Positions 1 to 9,535 of a stretch of DNA of 34,868 nucleotides are shown piece by piece. The position numbers and the translations under genes were made by a program. The stretch lies in assembly GCA_029979005.1 (NCBI GenBank), contig JAPOIJ010000037.1, positions 1-34,868 on the forward strand, in the 5' to 3' direction. This DNA comes from Planctomycetota bacterium (GTDB lineage Bacteria > Planctomycetota > Planctomycetia > Pirellulales > Pirellulaceae). Under the pieces are notes generated by a model. The model was given only the letters and a program-made list of their open reading frames with translations. It was not told the origin of the DNA and did not search any database. Each line of letters opens with the position of its first letter. Within the stretch, counting starts at the first letter, position 1.

Positions 1-17
1 AACTGCGCGCGATTGAA

Positions 18-2606
18 ATGACTGCTAAAAAATCAAAAACAACCAAAAAACACGGCAAATACCGAGCTTTACGCTTGGTTGTCTTGGGTTGCGCGGCACA
101 AGCAATTGGCCTGCTTTTATTCATCAACTGGTTCGAAAACGGCTTCTCCCAGCATTGCGAAGACGTTACGGAAATTAAACATGGTGAATTAATTCAACGT
201 GAAATCGTTAAAGCGACCGAAGAAAAATCCGAAAGAGTTTTAAAACTGCTTAGCACTCTTTCGAGAGAAGACCGGGTCACTGGTCGTGAAAGAGAAAAGT
301 GGAGCGAGCAGATCGAAAGATCAACGCTTCGCTACATCGCCAATTTAAAGCAAACAAAGCCTGATTCAATTTCCCCCCATTCCTTCGTTAAATATCAAAC
401 CACCAACCTTTCAAGCAAGCTCGCTGGTTTCGAAAGCGAGAACAACGCCACCGAAGACGCCTCTCTCCATTGGTCATTGAAACGTGTCAGCCGTCCGGTT
501 GCCCCGATCGTTGCAATTGAATTCAAGGAATGGTGCAAAAATCCAATTGACCAATTCGTTCTTGACAAAATGCTTAGTGCCGGTCTCGCGCCTAATCCAC
601 CTGCATCTCAAGCAAGGCTGGCGAGGCGGCTGTCATACGATCTTACCGGACTTCCATTGACGGAAGTTCGTTCGCAGTATTGGTCAGAAGATCAAAGCCA
701 AGACCCCCAGACGACCATCAGTTACAGGAATTACATCAACAAACTTCTCGATAACGACGGATTTGGAGAGCACTGGGCTCGCATGTGGCTGGACGTCGCT
801 GGCTATGCCGACAGCAACGGCTACGAAGAAGACGAAATTCGAGAAAAGTCGTACACATATCGGGACTTCGTCATCTGGGCGATGAATAACGATCTTCCTT
901 TTGACGAATTTACACGTTGGCAAGTAGCGGGAGACGAACTCGAACCGAACAATGCCATGGCGGTTGCCGCCACCGGTTTTATGACAACCGCTCCCTACAA
1001 CACGTTTCGACCTCAAGAATCCGAACGGATGGATGAACTGGATAAACAGGTTTCCACTTACAGTTCCGCGATTCTTGGAATGACGGTTGGATGCGCCCGC
1101 TGCCACGACCATTTCTATGATGAAATTTCGACTGAAGAATATTATCGCATGGTTGCTATTTTTTCTGAAACAGAGCGCACGCACGCCTATCTCAATTCCG
1201 AGAGCGGTAAGAGTTATCGAAAGTACTACGACCTCGTAAAAGTACGCCAGGATGAACTCGATGAGATGCAGTACCGACGCTTGAGAGAAGACAGCATTGC
1301 TGATCTGGAGAATTTCACAGAAGAAGAAAAAGATATTCTCAGGAAGCCAGTCGACCCAGAAGACCTTGAACAAGATCGATTGATTTCGATCTGTAAACGA
1401 TGCTTAGACTTTAACGATTCCTATCTGGATGAAGATTTCACCCCACTTCCTGAAGATGAAGAACGATACGAAAAGCTAAAGGCGGAAGTCCACTACTACA
1501 AAAGGCTCCTCCCCGAGTGTCCGCCACAGGGGCTTACTTTGCACGGCAGCAAAATCTCTAAAACAGCCATTCTTGAGAATGGTGATCTAAAAAATAAAGA
1601 CAGCGGCGATTTGGTCGGACCAGGTTTTCTCGCCTGCCTGACTCCGGGCTTGAACAATTGGAACGACGATCAGTGGCAACAGTGGGCTCCCAGCGAATCC
1701 GAACCACTGCCCAGATCTGCCTTGGCGAATTGGACAACCGACACCACCCATGGAGCCGGATCCATCGTGGCAAGAGTAATCGTCAACCGACTCTGGCAAC
1801 AATATTTTGGACGTGGACTTGTTACCACCGCTGGAGATTTTGGCCTGGAGGGAGACATCCCCAGCCATCCTGAGTTACTTGACTGGCTCGCCATGGAATT
1901 AATTGAGCACAACTGGAGTCTCAAACATATTCACCGACTGATTATTACAAGTGCGACGTACCGGCAAGATTCCAGAGTGACACTGAATCACATGGAACTC
2001 GATCCAGAAAACATCTATCTCTCCCGCTTCAATTCGCGCCGCATCACGTCGGAAGTAATGCGAGATTCAATGCTGGTTGCTGCTGGCAACCTCAATCCGA
2101 CAATGTATGGCCCTGCAGTCATGCCGCCCATTCCGCGCGACGCCGTTTTTAACACTGAAAAGGGGCCGGAAGAAACATGGCCGATCGACTACGAAATTGA
2201 CCGTGAGGCACTCTGGCGGCGGGGCATTTATGTCCTTCTTCGCAGAACCATGCCAGTTCCCGTGCTCAAGCTGTTTGATGGGACTGACGGAAGTTTTTCC
2301 TGCCAAAAGCGAAAAACATCCACACTCCCTACCCAGGCATTAGCCTTGTTCAACTCCCCGTTTGTGACTCGGCAATCCAGGTTTCTCGCAAATCGAATTC
2401 TTGAAGCGGAATCCGAACCGGAGCAACAAGTTCAACTCTTAGTACGTCTGACATTAGGTCGCGAGGCGACATCTTCGGAAATCTCGAACTTCGTGGAGTT
2501 TTTATCCGAAAAACCCGCGCAAACTGAATATCGCTGGAAAGAGAAAAACTTAGAGTCACTCTGCCAGGTTCTGTTTATGTCGAATGAATTTTTCTATATC
2601 AACTGA
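18..2606 (+). CDS. DUF1549/DUF1553 (PSD1-type) planctomycete protein
   Basis: The 862-residue protein has a basic N-terminus and one hydrophobic segment at about residues 18-38, so it is probably exported or membrane-anchored. A DUF1549 region follows (about 170-390) and contains GCARCHDH with Cys359, Cys362 and His363, a CxxCH heme-c-like motif. A DUF1553 region (about 560-850) holds the typical ARVIVNRLWQQYFGRGLV and LPTQALALFNSPF stretches. Most relatives carry a separate cytochrome-c-like PSCyt1 domain before DUF1549; here the first 150 residues show no CxxCH, so that domain is absent. The family is very abundant in planctomycetes and is usually paired with DUF1501 proteins, as here. Its biochemical role is unknown; a part in polysaccharide breakdown or electron transfer is inference. 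ATG at 18 has no clear ribosome site and the frame stays open to the window edge, so the start is provisional. Confidence 0.88.
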   Translation: MTAKKSKTTKKHGKYRALRLVVLGCAAQAIGLLLFINWFENGFSQHCEDVTEIKHGELIQREIVKATEEKSERVLKLLSTLSREDRVTGREREKWSEQIERSTLRYIANLKQTKPDSISPHSFVKYQTTNLSSKLAGFESENNATEDASLHWSLKRVSRPVAPIVAIEFKEWCKNPIDQFVLDKMLSAGLAPNPPASQARLARRLSYDLTGLPLTEVRSQYWSEDQSQDPQTTISYRNYINKLLDNDGFGEHWARMWLDVAGYADSNGYEEDEIREKSYTYRDFVIWAMNNDLPFDEFTRWQVAGDELEPNNAMAVAATGFMTTAPYNTFRPQESERMDELDKQVSTYSSAILGMTVGCARCHDHFYDEISTEEYYRMVAIFSETERTHAYLNSESGKSYRKYYDLVKVRQDELDEMQYRRLREDSIADLENFTEEEKDILRKPVDPEDLEQDRLISICKRCLDFNDSYLDEDFTPLPEDEERYEKLKAEVHYYKRLLPECPPQGLTLHGSKISKTAILENGDLKNKDSGDLVGPGFLACLTPGLNNWNDDQWQQWAPSESEPLPRSALANWTTDTTHGAGSIVARVIVNRLWQQYFGRGLVTTAGDFGLEGDIPSHPELLDWLAMELIEHNWSLKHIHRLIITSATYRQDSRVTLNHMELDPENIYLSRFNSRRITSEVMRDSMLVAAGNLNPTMYGPAVMPPIPRDAVFNTEKGPEETWPIDYEIDREALWRRGIYVLLRRTMPVPVLKLFDGTDGSFSCQKRKTSTLPTQALALFNSPFVTRQSRFLANRILEAESEPEQQVQLLVRLTLGREATSSEISNFVEFLSEKPAQTEYRWKEKNLESLCQVLFMSNEFFYIN

Positions 2607-2779
2607 AACAGGGTTTCGATTCGATTAAACGAGAGAGAGGTCGACCGGTCAGCCTTCGAGGCACACCAGAGAAACCCGCCAGTCGCATCGTCGCCCCCCT
2701 GGCGTCCCGCTTAGTCAATCGGCTCAACCCAACTCACCACTCAAAATTCACCCCACATTTATTAGAGTGACATCGTCTC

Positions 2780-4183
2780 ATGAGCGATTTAAATCGATCA
2801 ATGAAAGCCATTCAGCGACGCGAATTTCTCAAAAAAAGCGGCGGCGGATTTGGCATGTTGGCCTTATCCTCCCTTCTTGGTTCAGGGCAGACTCTTGGTG
2901 CAAACACCCCGATTTCGGTTCCCAACGTTGGTAAAGCCAAATCCGTCATCTGGTTATTTATGAATGGAGGGCCGTCGGGCTTAGACCTTTTCTCTCATAA
3001 GCCAGCTCTTGAAAAATGGCATGACAAACGATTCCCGGGCAGTATTGAGACTTTATTCCCTCACCCCGGGCCAATCATGAAGTCGCCATTTAAATTCCAG
3101 CGACATGGCGAGTCGGGTTTACCGGTATCGGAACTGTATCCAAACGTTGCCAAACATGTCGACGACATCGCCTTTCTTAACGCCTGCTCATGCCATTCCC
3201 ACAACCATGTACCCGCCTGCTATATGGTGAACTGCGGAATTTCACGGATCGGAGCTCCATGCCTTGGGTCTTGGGCCAGCTATGGCCTCGGCTCCGGTAA
3301 CCAAGACTTGCCAAGTTTCGTGGTCATGTACGATCATCGGACTGCACCGGAAGGTGGTGCGAATCTCTGGGACGCAGCCTATCTCCCGGGAGAAAACCAG
3401 GGCGTTCCGTTTCGCGCTTCAGAACAACCGATTCTCTATCTAAATCGAGATAAGAATATCTCTTCAAGCAGCCAGCAAAAACAACTGGCGATGCTTCAGA
3501 AAATGAATCACTGGCATGCCAATCAAAATCCCAACCAACAGGAATTGCTAACTCGCATCAACAGTTTTGAAACTGCTTTTAAGATGCAAATGACGGCGCC
3601 AAAAATCGTTGACACCTCTAATGAAACCGCGGCCACAAAAAATCTCTACGGCATCGATGTCGAAGAATCAAAAATATTCGGGACTCAGCTATTGATGGCT
3701 CGAAAAATGGCAGAGCAGGGCGTGCGGTTCATTCAAATCTATCATGGCGGTTACAAAAACAATTGGGATAGCCATGGCGGATTAGAAAAAGCCCATCGCG
3801 GTCTATGCAAGGAAACCGACAAACCCATTGCGGGACTCCTTCAGGATCTCAAACAGCGAGGGTTACTGGACGAAACATTAGTCATTTGGGGAGGTGAGTT
3901 CGGCAGGACTCCAACATCCCAAGACCAAAACGGGCGAGACCACAATCCCTATGGATTTACCATGTGGATGGCGGGCGGGGGTGTCAAACCTGGCATCGCC
4001 TATGGCGAAACCGACGAACTCGGATACAAGCCAGTCGAAAACGAAGTGACCATGCATGACCTTCATGCAACCATCCTCCATCTTCTGGGGCTCGATCATG
4101 AGTCACTGACCTACCGGTTTGGCGGTCGAGAACAAAGCCTCGTCAACGGACTAGGACACGTCATCAAAGACCTACTCGCCTGA
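2780..4183 (+). CDS. DUF1501 family protein with Tat-type signal
   Basis: The 467-residue protein opens with a twin-arginine motif, RREFLKK (Arg13-Arg14), followed by a short Gly/Leu/Ser hydrophobic stretch, which suggests export in folded form. Family signatures are SVIWLFMNGGPSGLDLF near residue 55, NNWDSHGG near residue 330, and LVIWGGEFGRTPTSQ followed by GRDHNP near residue 370. The fold is related to alkaline phosphatases and sulfatases (established for DUF1501), with Asp/His clusters that may bind metal, but no activity is established. It follows the DUF1549/DUF1553 gene by 173 bases on the same strand, the usual planctomycete pairing, so joint function is likely. Met8 is a possible alternative start. 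The gene converges with a sulfatase gene 34 bases away. Confidence 0.9.
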   Translation: MSDLNRSMKAIQRREFLKKSGGGFGMLALSSLLGSGQTLGANTPISVPNVGKAKSVIWLFMNGGPSGLDLFSHKPALEKWHDKRFPGSIETLFPHPGPIMKSPFKFQRHGESGLPVSELYPNVAKHVDDIAFLNACSCHSHNHVPACYMVNCGISRIGAPCLGSWASYGLGSGNQDLPSFVVMYDHRTAPEGGANLWDAAYLPGENQGVPFRASEQPILYLNRDKNISSSSQQKQLAMLQKMNHWHANQNPNQQELLTRINSFETAFKMQMTAPKIVDTSNETAATKNLYGIDVEESKIFGTQLLMARKMAEQGVRFIQIYHGGYKNNWDSHGGLEKAHRGLCKETDKPIAGLLQDLKQRGLLDETLVIWGGEFGRTPTSQDQNGRDHNPYGFTMWMAGGGVKPGIAYGETDELGYKPVENEVTMHDLHATILHLLGLDHESLTYRFGGREQSLVNGLGHVIKDLLA

Positions 4184-4217
4184 TTGAAATAAATCAGTTC
4201 CCATAAATTGGCCGGCC

Positions 4218-5798
4218 TTAGAGACCCAAACCAATTTTCTTCGCCGGGAACTTTTTAAATGTTTTCAAATGTGCTTTCAGTTGACCGCCGATTGTCGCAA
4301 GCCACGCATTCCTTCGATGCCCGACGGTTGTCTGCTCTTTGGGATCGATATACAAATTAAACAACCAGGGCGCGAGCCCCAGGTCCACAAGAAGTGACAT
4401 ATCGATGTACAAATTTTTAGATTTGGGCAAAATCACCTTGGTGTGTAATTTATACTCCCGCATTCGGATTGCCGTTTCGACGCTTCCCCACCAAAAATAA
4501 ACTGACTCACGATTCGATTTACCTTGGTCGGTTAATAAATAGCTTGACTGGTCGATAAAGTCATAAAAACGATCGTCAGGTAGTTTGTCATAAGAGACTT
4601 CCGCCAACTTAAGTGCGGTGCCAAATAGGTCCATCAGATCAAAAACATCGTCGCTCTCCTGACCTGGAGAGATCATTCCTTTCCAATACGCAATTCCGGG
4701 CACCCGCACGCCACCTTCAAAAGTAGTCCCTTTGGCGCCACGAAAAGGCGTGTACCCGGCATCCGGCCATGCGTCCATCTGTGGTCCATTGTCGCTGGTC
4801 ACAAAGACGAATGTATTCTCCAAAAGGCCTTCTTCTTTCAGCGTTTCCATGAATGTGCCAATATGCATATCAACTTCCCAGACGTTATCTTTGAAAGCGT
4901 ATTTGGCTTTACTTTTGCCAGCGTAATCGGGGTTGGCGAAATTGTCACAATGAACTTTCATGAAACAATGCTCAAGAAAAAATGGCTTGTCTGACTTAGC
5001 AAGCTCTTTAATTTTTGCGACTGTGAAATCTGCAAGGACCTGATCCGCCCGCCCCATTTCTTCTGTCGATTTGATCGCAGAAACATTGGTGGTCTTGCCA
5101 CCTTTAAAACCGTGAACGAGATTTAGATTCGCTCCAATATCGTAGTAGTCTTCCAGCAATTCAGGATTGAGAACCAGATCGGGATAGCGCCGAGCGTCAA
5201 TACTCTGGGAGATCTCTTTTTGAGCAGGATAGAAACCATAGAACTCATCAAAACCGACATCCTGAGGACGCATTCCCACCGCTTCGCCAATGTGCCATTT
5301 ACCGGTCAAATTTGTCGTATAACCAGCATCACTAAGTAGTTTTGCCAGACTCAATTCATCCGCCCAGGGGTTCTTAGTAATTTTATCTCCCGCTAAAATC
5401 GGCCGCGTTAACCCCGTTCGTACCGGAAGCCGGCCAGTCAAAATTGCACTTCGCGTTGGCGTACAAGTGTGCTGGGAGTAACAAGAGGTCAATCGCAACC
5501 CCTCGCGAGCAAGTCGATCAATATTTTCAGTTGCCGCTCCGATCGCTGCTCCACCGCCGTAACATCCGGGATCACCGTATCCCATATCATCAATAATGAG
5601 CCAGACAATATTGGGGCGTTTCCCCGTTTTTGCTTTTAGTTGAGCCAACTTCTCCTGAGCCAGTTTATCTTGCTCAGGGTGCGGAATGGGGGCTTCAAAA
5701 TTGGAAGCAAAAGAAACCGCTCGATTGAATTTTTGGGCGACAACACAGTTCGGCAATGAACAAACCAGTAACAAGACAATCGCGAATTTAGTTTTCAT
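4218..5798 (-). CDS. Secreted type I sulfatase (arylsulfatase family)
   Basis: This enzyme is expected to hydrolyse sulfate esters, probably from sulfated polysaccharides, outside the cytoplasm. The start at 5798 is preferred because an AGAAGG ribosome site precedes it and it gives a clean signal peptide ending near VVAQ (residue 22). From that start, Asp70-Asp71 are metal ligands in WLIIDDMGYGD. Cys112 in CTPTRSAIL is the C-x-P-x-R cysteine converted to formylglycine. GKWH lies at 166-169 and SDNGP at 335-339, followed by GAKGTTFEGGVRVPG. All core S1 residues are present in a protein of about 526 residues, a normal length. A longer in-frame start at 5873 would add 25 residues without a signal. 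It lies 78 bases after the second sulfatase on the same strand, so the two are probably co-transcribed. The natural substrate cannot be read from the sequence. Confidence 0.93.
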   Translation of the reverse strand: MKTKFAIVLLLVCSLPNCVVAQKFNRAVSFASNFEAPIPHPEQDKLAQEKLAQLKAKTGKRPNIVWLIIDDMGYGDPGCYGGGAAIGAATENIDRLAREGLRLTSCYSQHTCTPTRSAILTGRLPVRTGLTRPILAGDKITKNPWADELSLAKLLSDAGYTTNLTGKWHIGEAVGMRPQDVGFDEFYGFYPAQKEISQSIDARRYPDLVLNPELLEDYYDIGANLNLVHGFKGGKTTNVSAIKSTEEMGRADQVLADFTVAKIKELAKSDKPFFLEHCFMKVHCDNFANPDYAGKSKAKYAFKDNVWEVDMHIGTFMETLKEEGLLENTFVFVTSDNGPQMDAWPDAGYTPFRGAKGTTFEGGVRVPGIAYWKGMISPGQESDDVFDLMDLFGTALKLAEVSYDKLPDDRFYDFIDQSSYLLTDQGKSNRESVYFWWGSVETAIRMREYKLHTKVILPKSKNLYIDMSLLVDLGLAPWLFNLYIDPKEQTTVGHRRNAWLATIGGQLKAHLKTFKKFPAKKIGLGL

Positions 5799-5876
5799 GT
5801 GACCTTCTGCTCTGTTGGTATTTATTTTTAAGAGCCTCAATGGGCTACTGTTCACGAACTTAACGCTAGACAAGAG

Positions 5877-8264
5877 TTATTTCAAATCAACGGTCATTTT
5901 GTTTATTTTACCCTGAAATTGAAATGGGCGTAGGTTCGTGTATTGGAGCGAAACGGTCGATCCTAAATCAACGCCTACGTCAAATGTTTCACTCGCGGTA
6001 AATACCCCTGGAACCGTTTGCTTTAGCTTCAACGTTCCGACCCTTTTACCATCCACTTTAATTACCACAGTTCCTGACTTTCCAAGGCCGGCAATTTGAG
6101 TATCCACCTCAATCCGATGCTTCCCCGCCGCAATCGGCTCATCGGTCGTTAATTGATATTGCTCAATAATCAACATGTTGTAGAGATAAGTTAAATAACC
6201 ATCTTGCAGGTAAACAGTGATTCCACCACTCGCGCCACCGAGTGCGTACAGAACACCATTCGCGTTATCGCCAATTTCAATATCCATGAAGACGCGGTTG
6301 TTCTGCTTTCCCAAGCCGGGTGCCATAAACTCAGGCATCCTCCTTGTGTTCTGATTAAACTCCCAACTGGTGTAAGACGTTTCCACTCGGTCTTCTGGGT
6401 GAATCCTCAGCCAGTCGCCGGCTCCAATGGGAAAATCTTGGTTATCAGCCGCAAGCTTCAGGAAGTCCTTTTTAAGCGCCTCTAATTTTTCCGGCATGGT
6501 CTCTGCCAGATCGTTCGCCTGAGAAAAATCATTTTCAAGGTGGTAAAGTTCCCAAACATCCTTCGCTGAGTCCCACTGGGAAATCTTGGGAACCGACAAA
6601 GGTGTGTTCCACGGAATTAAAGGACCAAACGTACAGGCCATCCAGCCATCCTTGTAAATGGCTCGACTTCCGTTGTTGTCAAAGAACTGAACTTTCTTTC
6701 GCGATTGAGCCTTCGCTTGATCAAAGGTGTAAGCGAAGCTGATTCCATCGAGAGGTATCTGCTGATGGCCGTTCACAACTTTCGGCGGAGTGATTTCGAG
6801 AAGTTCATAGATCGTTGGTGCGACATCAACGACATGATGAAACTGGGTACGGATTTCATCGCTCGGTTTAATCCGTTTGGGCCAGGATACCACCATTGGA
6901 TTCCGAGTCCCGCCAAAATAAGATGCCAACTGTTTCGTCCCTTTGAAGGGCGTCCCGCCTGCCCAGGCCCAGCCAGCGTGATACATATTATCCACCTTAG
7001 ACGATCCTAAAGCGTCGAGTCCACCGAGCTTGTCGAGTGCTTCGATTTGCTGGTCAAACGTATTGGGAATGTTATTTTGTGCAAGTAATTCACTAATGGA
7101 TCCACGCTGTCCCTCGGCACTCGAACCATTATCGCCCCAGATATAAAAGATAATGGTATTTTCTTTCAAGCCGCGTGCATCCAGGCCATCGACCAGCCTG
7201 CCGACCTGTGTATCGGTGTGCTCTACATAACCTGCAAAGGTCTCCATCAGCCGCAACTGAAACGCTCGTTGTTTCTCCGGAATACTCTCCCACGAATCGA
7301 GCGTCTTATCGCGCGGGGTTAATTTTGTGCCTGGCGGAATGATCCCCATTTCCAACTGACGCTGGAAAACACGTTCACGATATGCATCCCAGCCTTCATC
7401 GAATTTCCCTTTGTACTTCGCGATCCATTCTGGAAAAACCTGATGCGGGCCGTGCACGCCACCAGGCGCCCAGTACATCAGGAAAGGCGAGTCCGGTGAA
7501 AACGATTGGCGATCGTCAAGCCAATGCAAAGCCTGATCTACGAGGTCGTTAGTCAAATGATAGGTGTCTGTTTGTGGAGGTTCGATCTGATCCAGGTTCC
7601 GGACGAGCCGAGGCTCGTATTGCGAAGTCTCACCCGCGAGGAATCCGTAGAAATGCTGGAATCCATAACCGGTTGGCCAACGATCCATTGGCCCCACCGG
7701 CGAGGTCTCCAGCGTAGGTGTGTTGTGCCATTTCCCGAACGCACTGGTCATATAACCATATTGCTTGAGTACTTCCGCGAGTGTGGCAGCCTCTTTAGGG
7801 ATAATTCCAGTGAACCCGTCAAACGCAACGGCCCGCTCCGCAATCGTCCCCGAGCCGACACGTGTCTGGTTACGCCCCGTCAAAATCGCTGCCCGAGTCG
7901 GCGAACAAAGCGATGTCGTATGGAATGTATTGTATTTGATTCCTTCGGCGGCCAAGCGGGAAAAGGTCGGTGTATGAACCTCACCGCCAAACACTTCAGA
8001 TACACCAAAGCCAACGTCGTCCAGCATTACAATTAAAACATTCGGGGCACCGTCAGGAAGACGCTTGATTGGCGTCGGCCATTTCATGGTCGAATCCTGC
8101 ATGCGAGGTTTGACAACGCTGTCCATTGGCTGAGGAGGGAAGGGCAGTACCGAACCGTCATTTGGAATGCTCTGAGAATGGGAATAAGATGGATAGCCGA
8201 AGCAACAACTAAACGTTACAAAAACTGCACAGACCAAACCGCGTTTCGATAAGAGACTCGACAT
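5877..8264 (-). CDS. Large secreted type I sulfatase with C-terminal beta domain
   Basis: The mature part begins after a signal peptide, MSSLLSKRGLVCAVFVTF onward. From the 8264 start, Asp82-Asp83 are metal ligands, Cys120 in CSPTRAAIL is the formylglycine site, GKWH lies at 177-180, and WGDNGSSAEGQ carries the distal metal ligands. At about 795 residues it belongs with the long arylsulfatases, near 780 residues, that have an extra C-terminal domain. Residues from about 640 are rich in beta-strand patterns with Gly and Asn and may bind glycan (inference). An AAAGG ribosome site precedes 8264. A strong GAAGGAAG site lies before an in-frame ATG at 8375, and the frame runs to 8411, so a longer N-terminus is possible. 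It is the first gene of the two-sulfatase unit and diverges from the esterase gene. Confidence 0.92.
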   Translation of the reverse strand: MSSLLSKRGLVCAVFVTFSCCFGYPSYSHSQSIPNDGSVLPFPPQPMDSVVKPRMQDSTMKWPTPIKRLPDGAPNVLIVMLDDVGFGVSEVFGGEVHTPTFSRLAAEGIKYNTFHTTSLCSPTRAAILTGRNQTRVGSGTIAERAVAFDGFTGIIPKEAATLAEVLKQYGYMTSAFGKWHNTPTLETSPVGPMDRWPTGYGFQHFYGFLAGETSQYEPRLVRNLDQIEPPQTDTYHLTNDLVDQALHWLDDRQSFSPDSPFLMYWAPGGVHGPHQVFPEWIAKYKGKFDEGWDAYRERVFQRQLEMGIIPPGTKLTPRDKTLDSWESIPEKQRAFQLRLMETFAGYVEHTDTQVGRLVDGLDARGLKENTIIFYIWGDNGSSAEGQRGSISELLAQNNIPNTFDQQIEALDKLGGLDALGSSKVDNMYHAGWAWAGGTPFKGTKQLASYFGGTRNPMVVSWPKRIKPSDEIRTQFHHVVDVAPTIYELLEITPPKVVNGHQQIPLDGISFAYTFDQAKAQSRKKVQFFDNNGSRAIYKDGWMACTFGPLIPWNTPLSVPKISQWDSAKDVWELYHLENDFSQANDLAETMPEKLEALKKDFLKLAADNQDFPIGAGDWLRIHPEDRVETSYTSWEFNQNTRRMPEFMAPGLGKQNNRVFMDIEIGDNANGVLYALGGASGGITVYLQDGYLTYLYNMLIIEQYQLTTDEPIAAGKHRIEVDTQIAGLGKSGTVVIKVDGKRVGTLKLKQTVPGVFTASETFDVGVDLGSTVSLQYTNLRPFQFQGKINKMTVDLK

Positions 8265-8543
8265 TTTGAACCTTTGCATAGAATCTGAACTATCAATTTT
8301 TTTCATCGCGAAGCAGCGGCAGTCTAATTTCAAGTTGCTCTTAAACATAATAAGCTGATTTCCGTTCCCCATCATAACAACTTCCTTCTCTTTATCACGC
8401 TTACGAATCAAAAATGATGTTTTTGATTTTGAGGAAAGTACATTTAAGAGATATTGAACATCAAATTCCCATTGGAAATTAAATTAGTCGACCCTTATAA
8501 AATCTGAACAGTTCGGCACTGTGATTTCGACGATCTCTTACCG
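8265..8543. promoter_or_regulatory. Divergent intergenic region, sulfatases / esterase
   Basis: This AT-rich stretch separates two outward-facing secreted hydrolase genes, so it should carry promoters for both. The left part may be coding if the longer sulfatase start (8375) is used. I see no clear operator palindrome and cannot place -35/-10 boxes with confidence. Confidence 0.35.
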
Positions 8544-9521
8544 ATGAATGACTACACTGAGCCTATGCATCATCACCAATCACGTTTGACAGCAGTGCAA
8601 TTGATTTGGCCAATCGTCTGTTTGACGTCCATCGCGACCTGGGCGTTGCCTGTACACGGTTCCATGCTGCAGGACACTCACGCTCCACCGCATGAATTGG
8701 TGGACATTTCGTCTGTAGAACCAGACCTGACACTCCCACCACTTTCTACCTCCCCGATTCTCAACGCAGGGAAACGCTTCAAAGAAGTTCTTCCCACTCT
8801 AAATACGACTGACATTCACCACGTCGTTTACCTTCCTACCGATTGGAAACCAAAGGGCACCTACCCGGTAATTGTCGAGTACGTCGGAAACGGCAATTAT
8901 CGAAATAAATACGGAGATATCTGTACGGGGAAAGTCACCGATGGCAAACTTGGCTATGGCATCTCGGGAGGGGAAAAATTCATCTGGGTCTGCTTGCCGT
9001 TCGTTAATGAAGAACAAACTAAAAACGCCATTACTTGGTGGGGTAATCCACCCGACTATAACCCGCGACCAACCGTGGACTATTGCAAACAGGTCGTCCC
9101 GTGGATTTGTCAAAGGTACGGTGGAGACCCGGATCGGGTTGTGCTTGCCGGATTTTCTCGCGGTTCAATCGCCTGCAATTTCATCGGACTCTACGACGAC
9201 GACATTGCTAAACTCTGGTGCGGATTCATCGCCTGTAGTCACTACGATGGTGTCTCTAATTTCGGCTTACCCCATGGCGATCGAGATTCCGCCCGGCAGC
9301 GGCTAGATCGACTAGGTCAGCGTCCCCAGTTTATTTGCGCGGAAACCCCCGCCGGCAATCAATCAATCCAATCCACCCGAGCCTACCTCCAATCGACTGG
9401 AGTAAGGGGAAAATTCACATTTCAAACTACCGGTTTTCGCAACCACAACGATAGCTGGATCTTGCGTCCCAGCCCCTCGAGAAAATTATTGCGAAGTTGG
9501 ATTGAAGAGCTGGTTCAATGA
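8544..9521 (+). CDS. Secreted alpha/beta-hydrolase (esterase-like)
   Basis: The 325-residue protein has a long N-terminal region with a hydrophobic signal (about residues 17-40, ending near VHGS). An alpha/beta-hydrolase core follows. The nucleophile elbow is VVLAGFSRGS with Ser206 (G-F-S-R-G), and His301 in FRNHNDSW is the likely catalytic His; the acidic member is uncertain. The strand-loop GTYPVIVEYVGNGNY before it fits an oxyanion-hole region. The family may de-esterify sugars (acetyl, feruloyl) or act on other esters; the substrate is unknown. It diverges from the sulfatase pair, so removal of ester groups alongside sulfate from the same glycan is a reasonable inference. It converges with hemD only 14 bases away. 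Confidence 0.8.
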   Translation: MNDYTEPMHHHQSRLTAVQLIWPIVCLTSIATWALPVHGSMLQDTHAPPHELVDISSVEPDLTLPPLSTSPILNAGKRFKEVLPTLNTTDIHHVVYLPTDWKPKGTYPVIVEYVGNGNYRNKYGDICTGKVTDGKLGYGISGGEKFIWVCLPFVNEEQTKNAITWWGNPPDYNPRPTVDYCKQVVPWICQRYGGDPDRVVLAGFSRGSIACNFIGLYDDDIAKLWCGFIACSHYDGVSNFGLPHGDRDSARQRLDRLGQRPQFICAETPAGNQSIQSTRAYLQSTGVRGKFTFQTTGFRNHNDSWILRPSPSRKLLRSWIEELVQ

Positions 9522-9535
9522 AATTCCCTGAGCCA

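Noticed and set aside
684..1373. A 229-residue frame on the - strand inside the DUF1549/DUF1553 gene
   Set aside because: The + strand reading has strong family motifs over the same bases; this one has none.
7506..8036. A 176-residue frame on the + strand inside the long sulfatase
   Set aside because: It lies over the sulfatase catalytic region, including the formylglycine motif, and has no coding character of its own.
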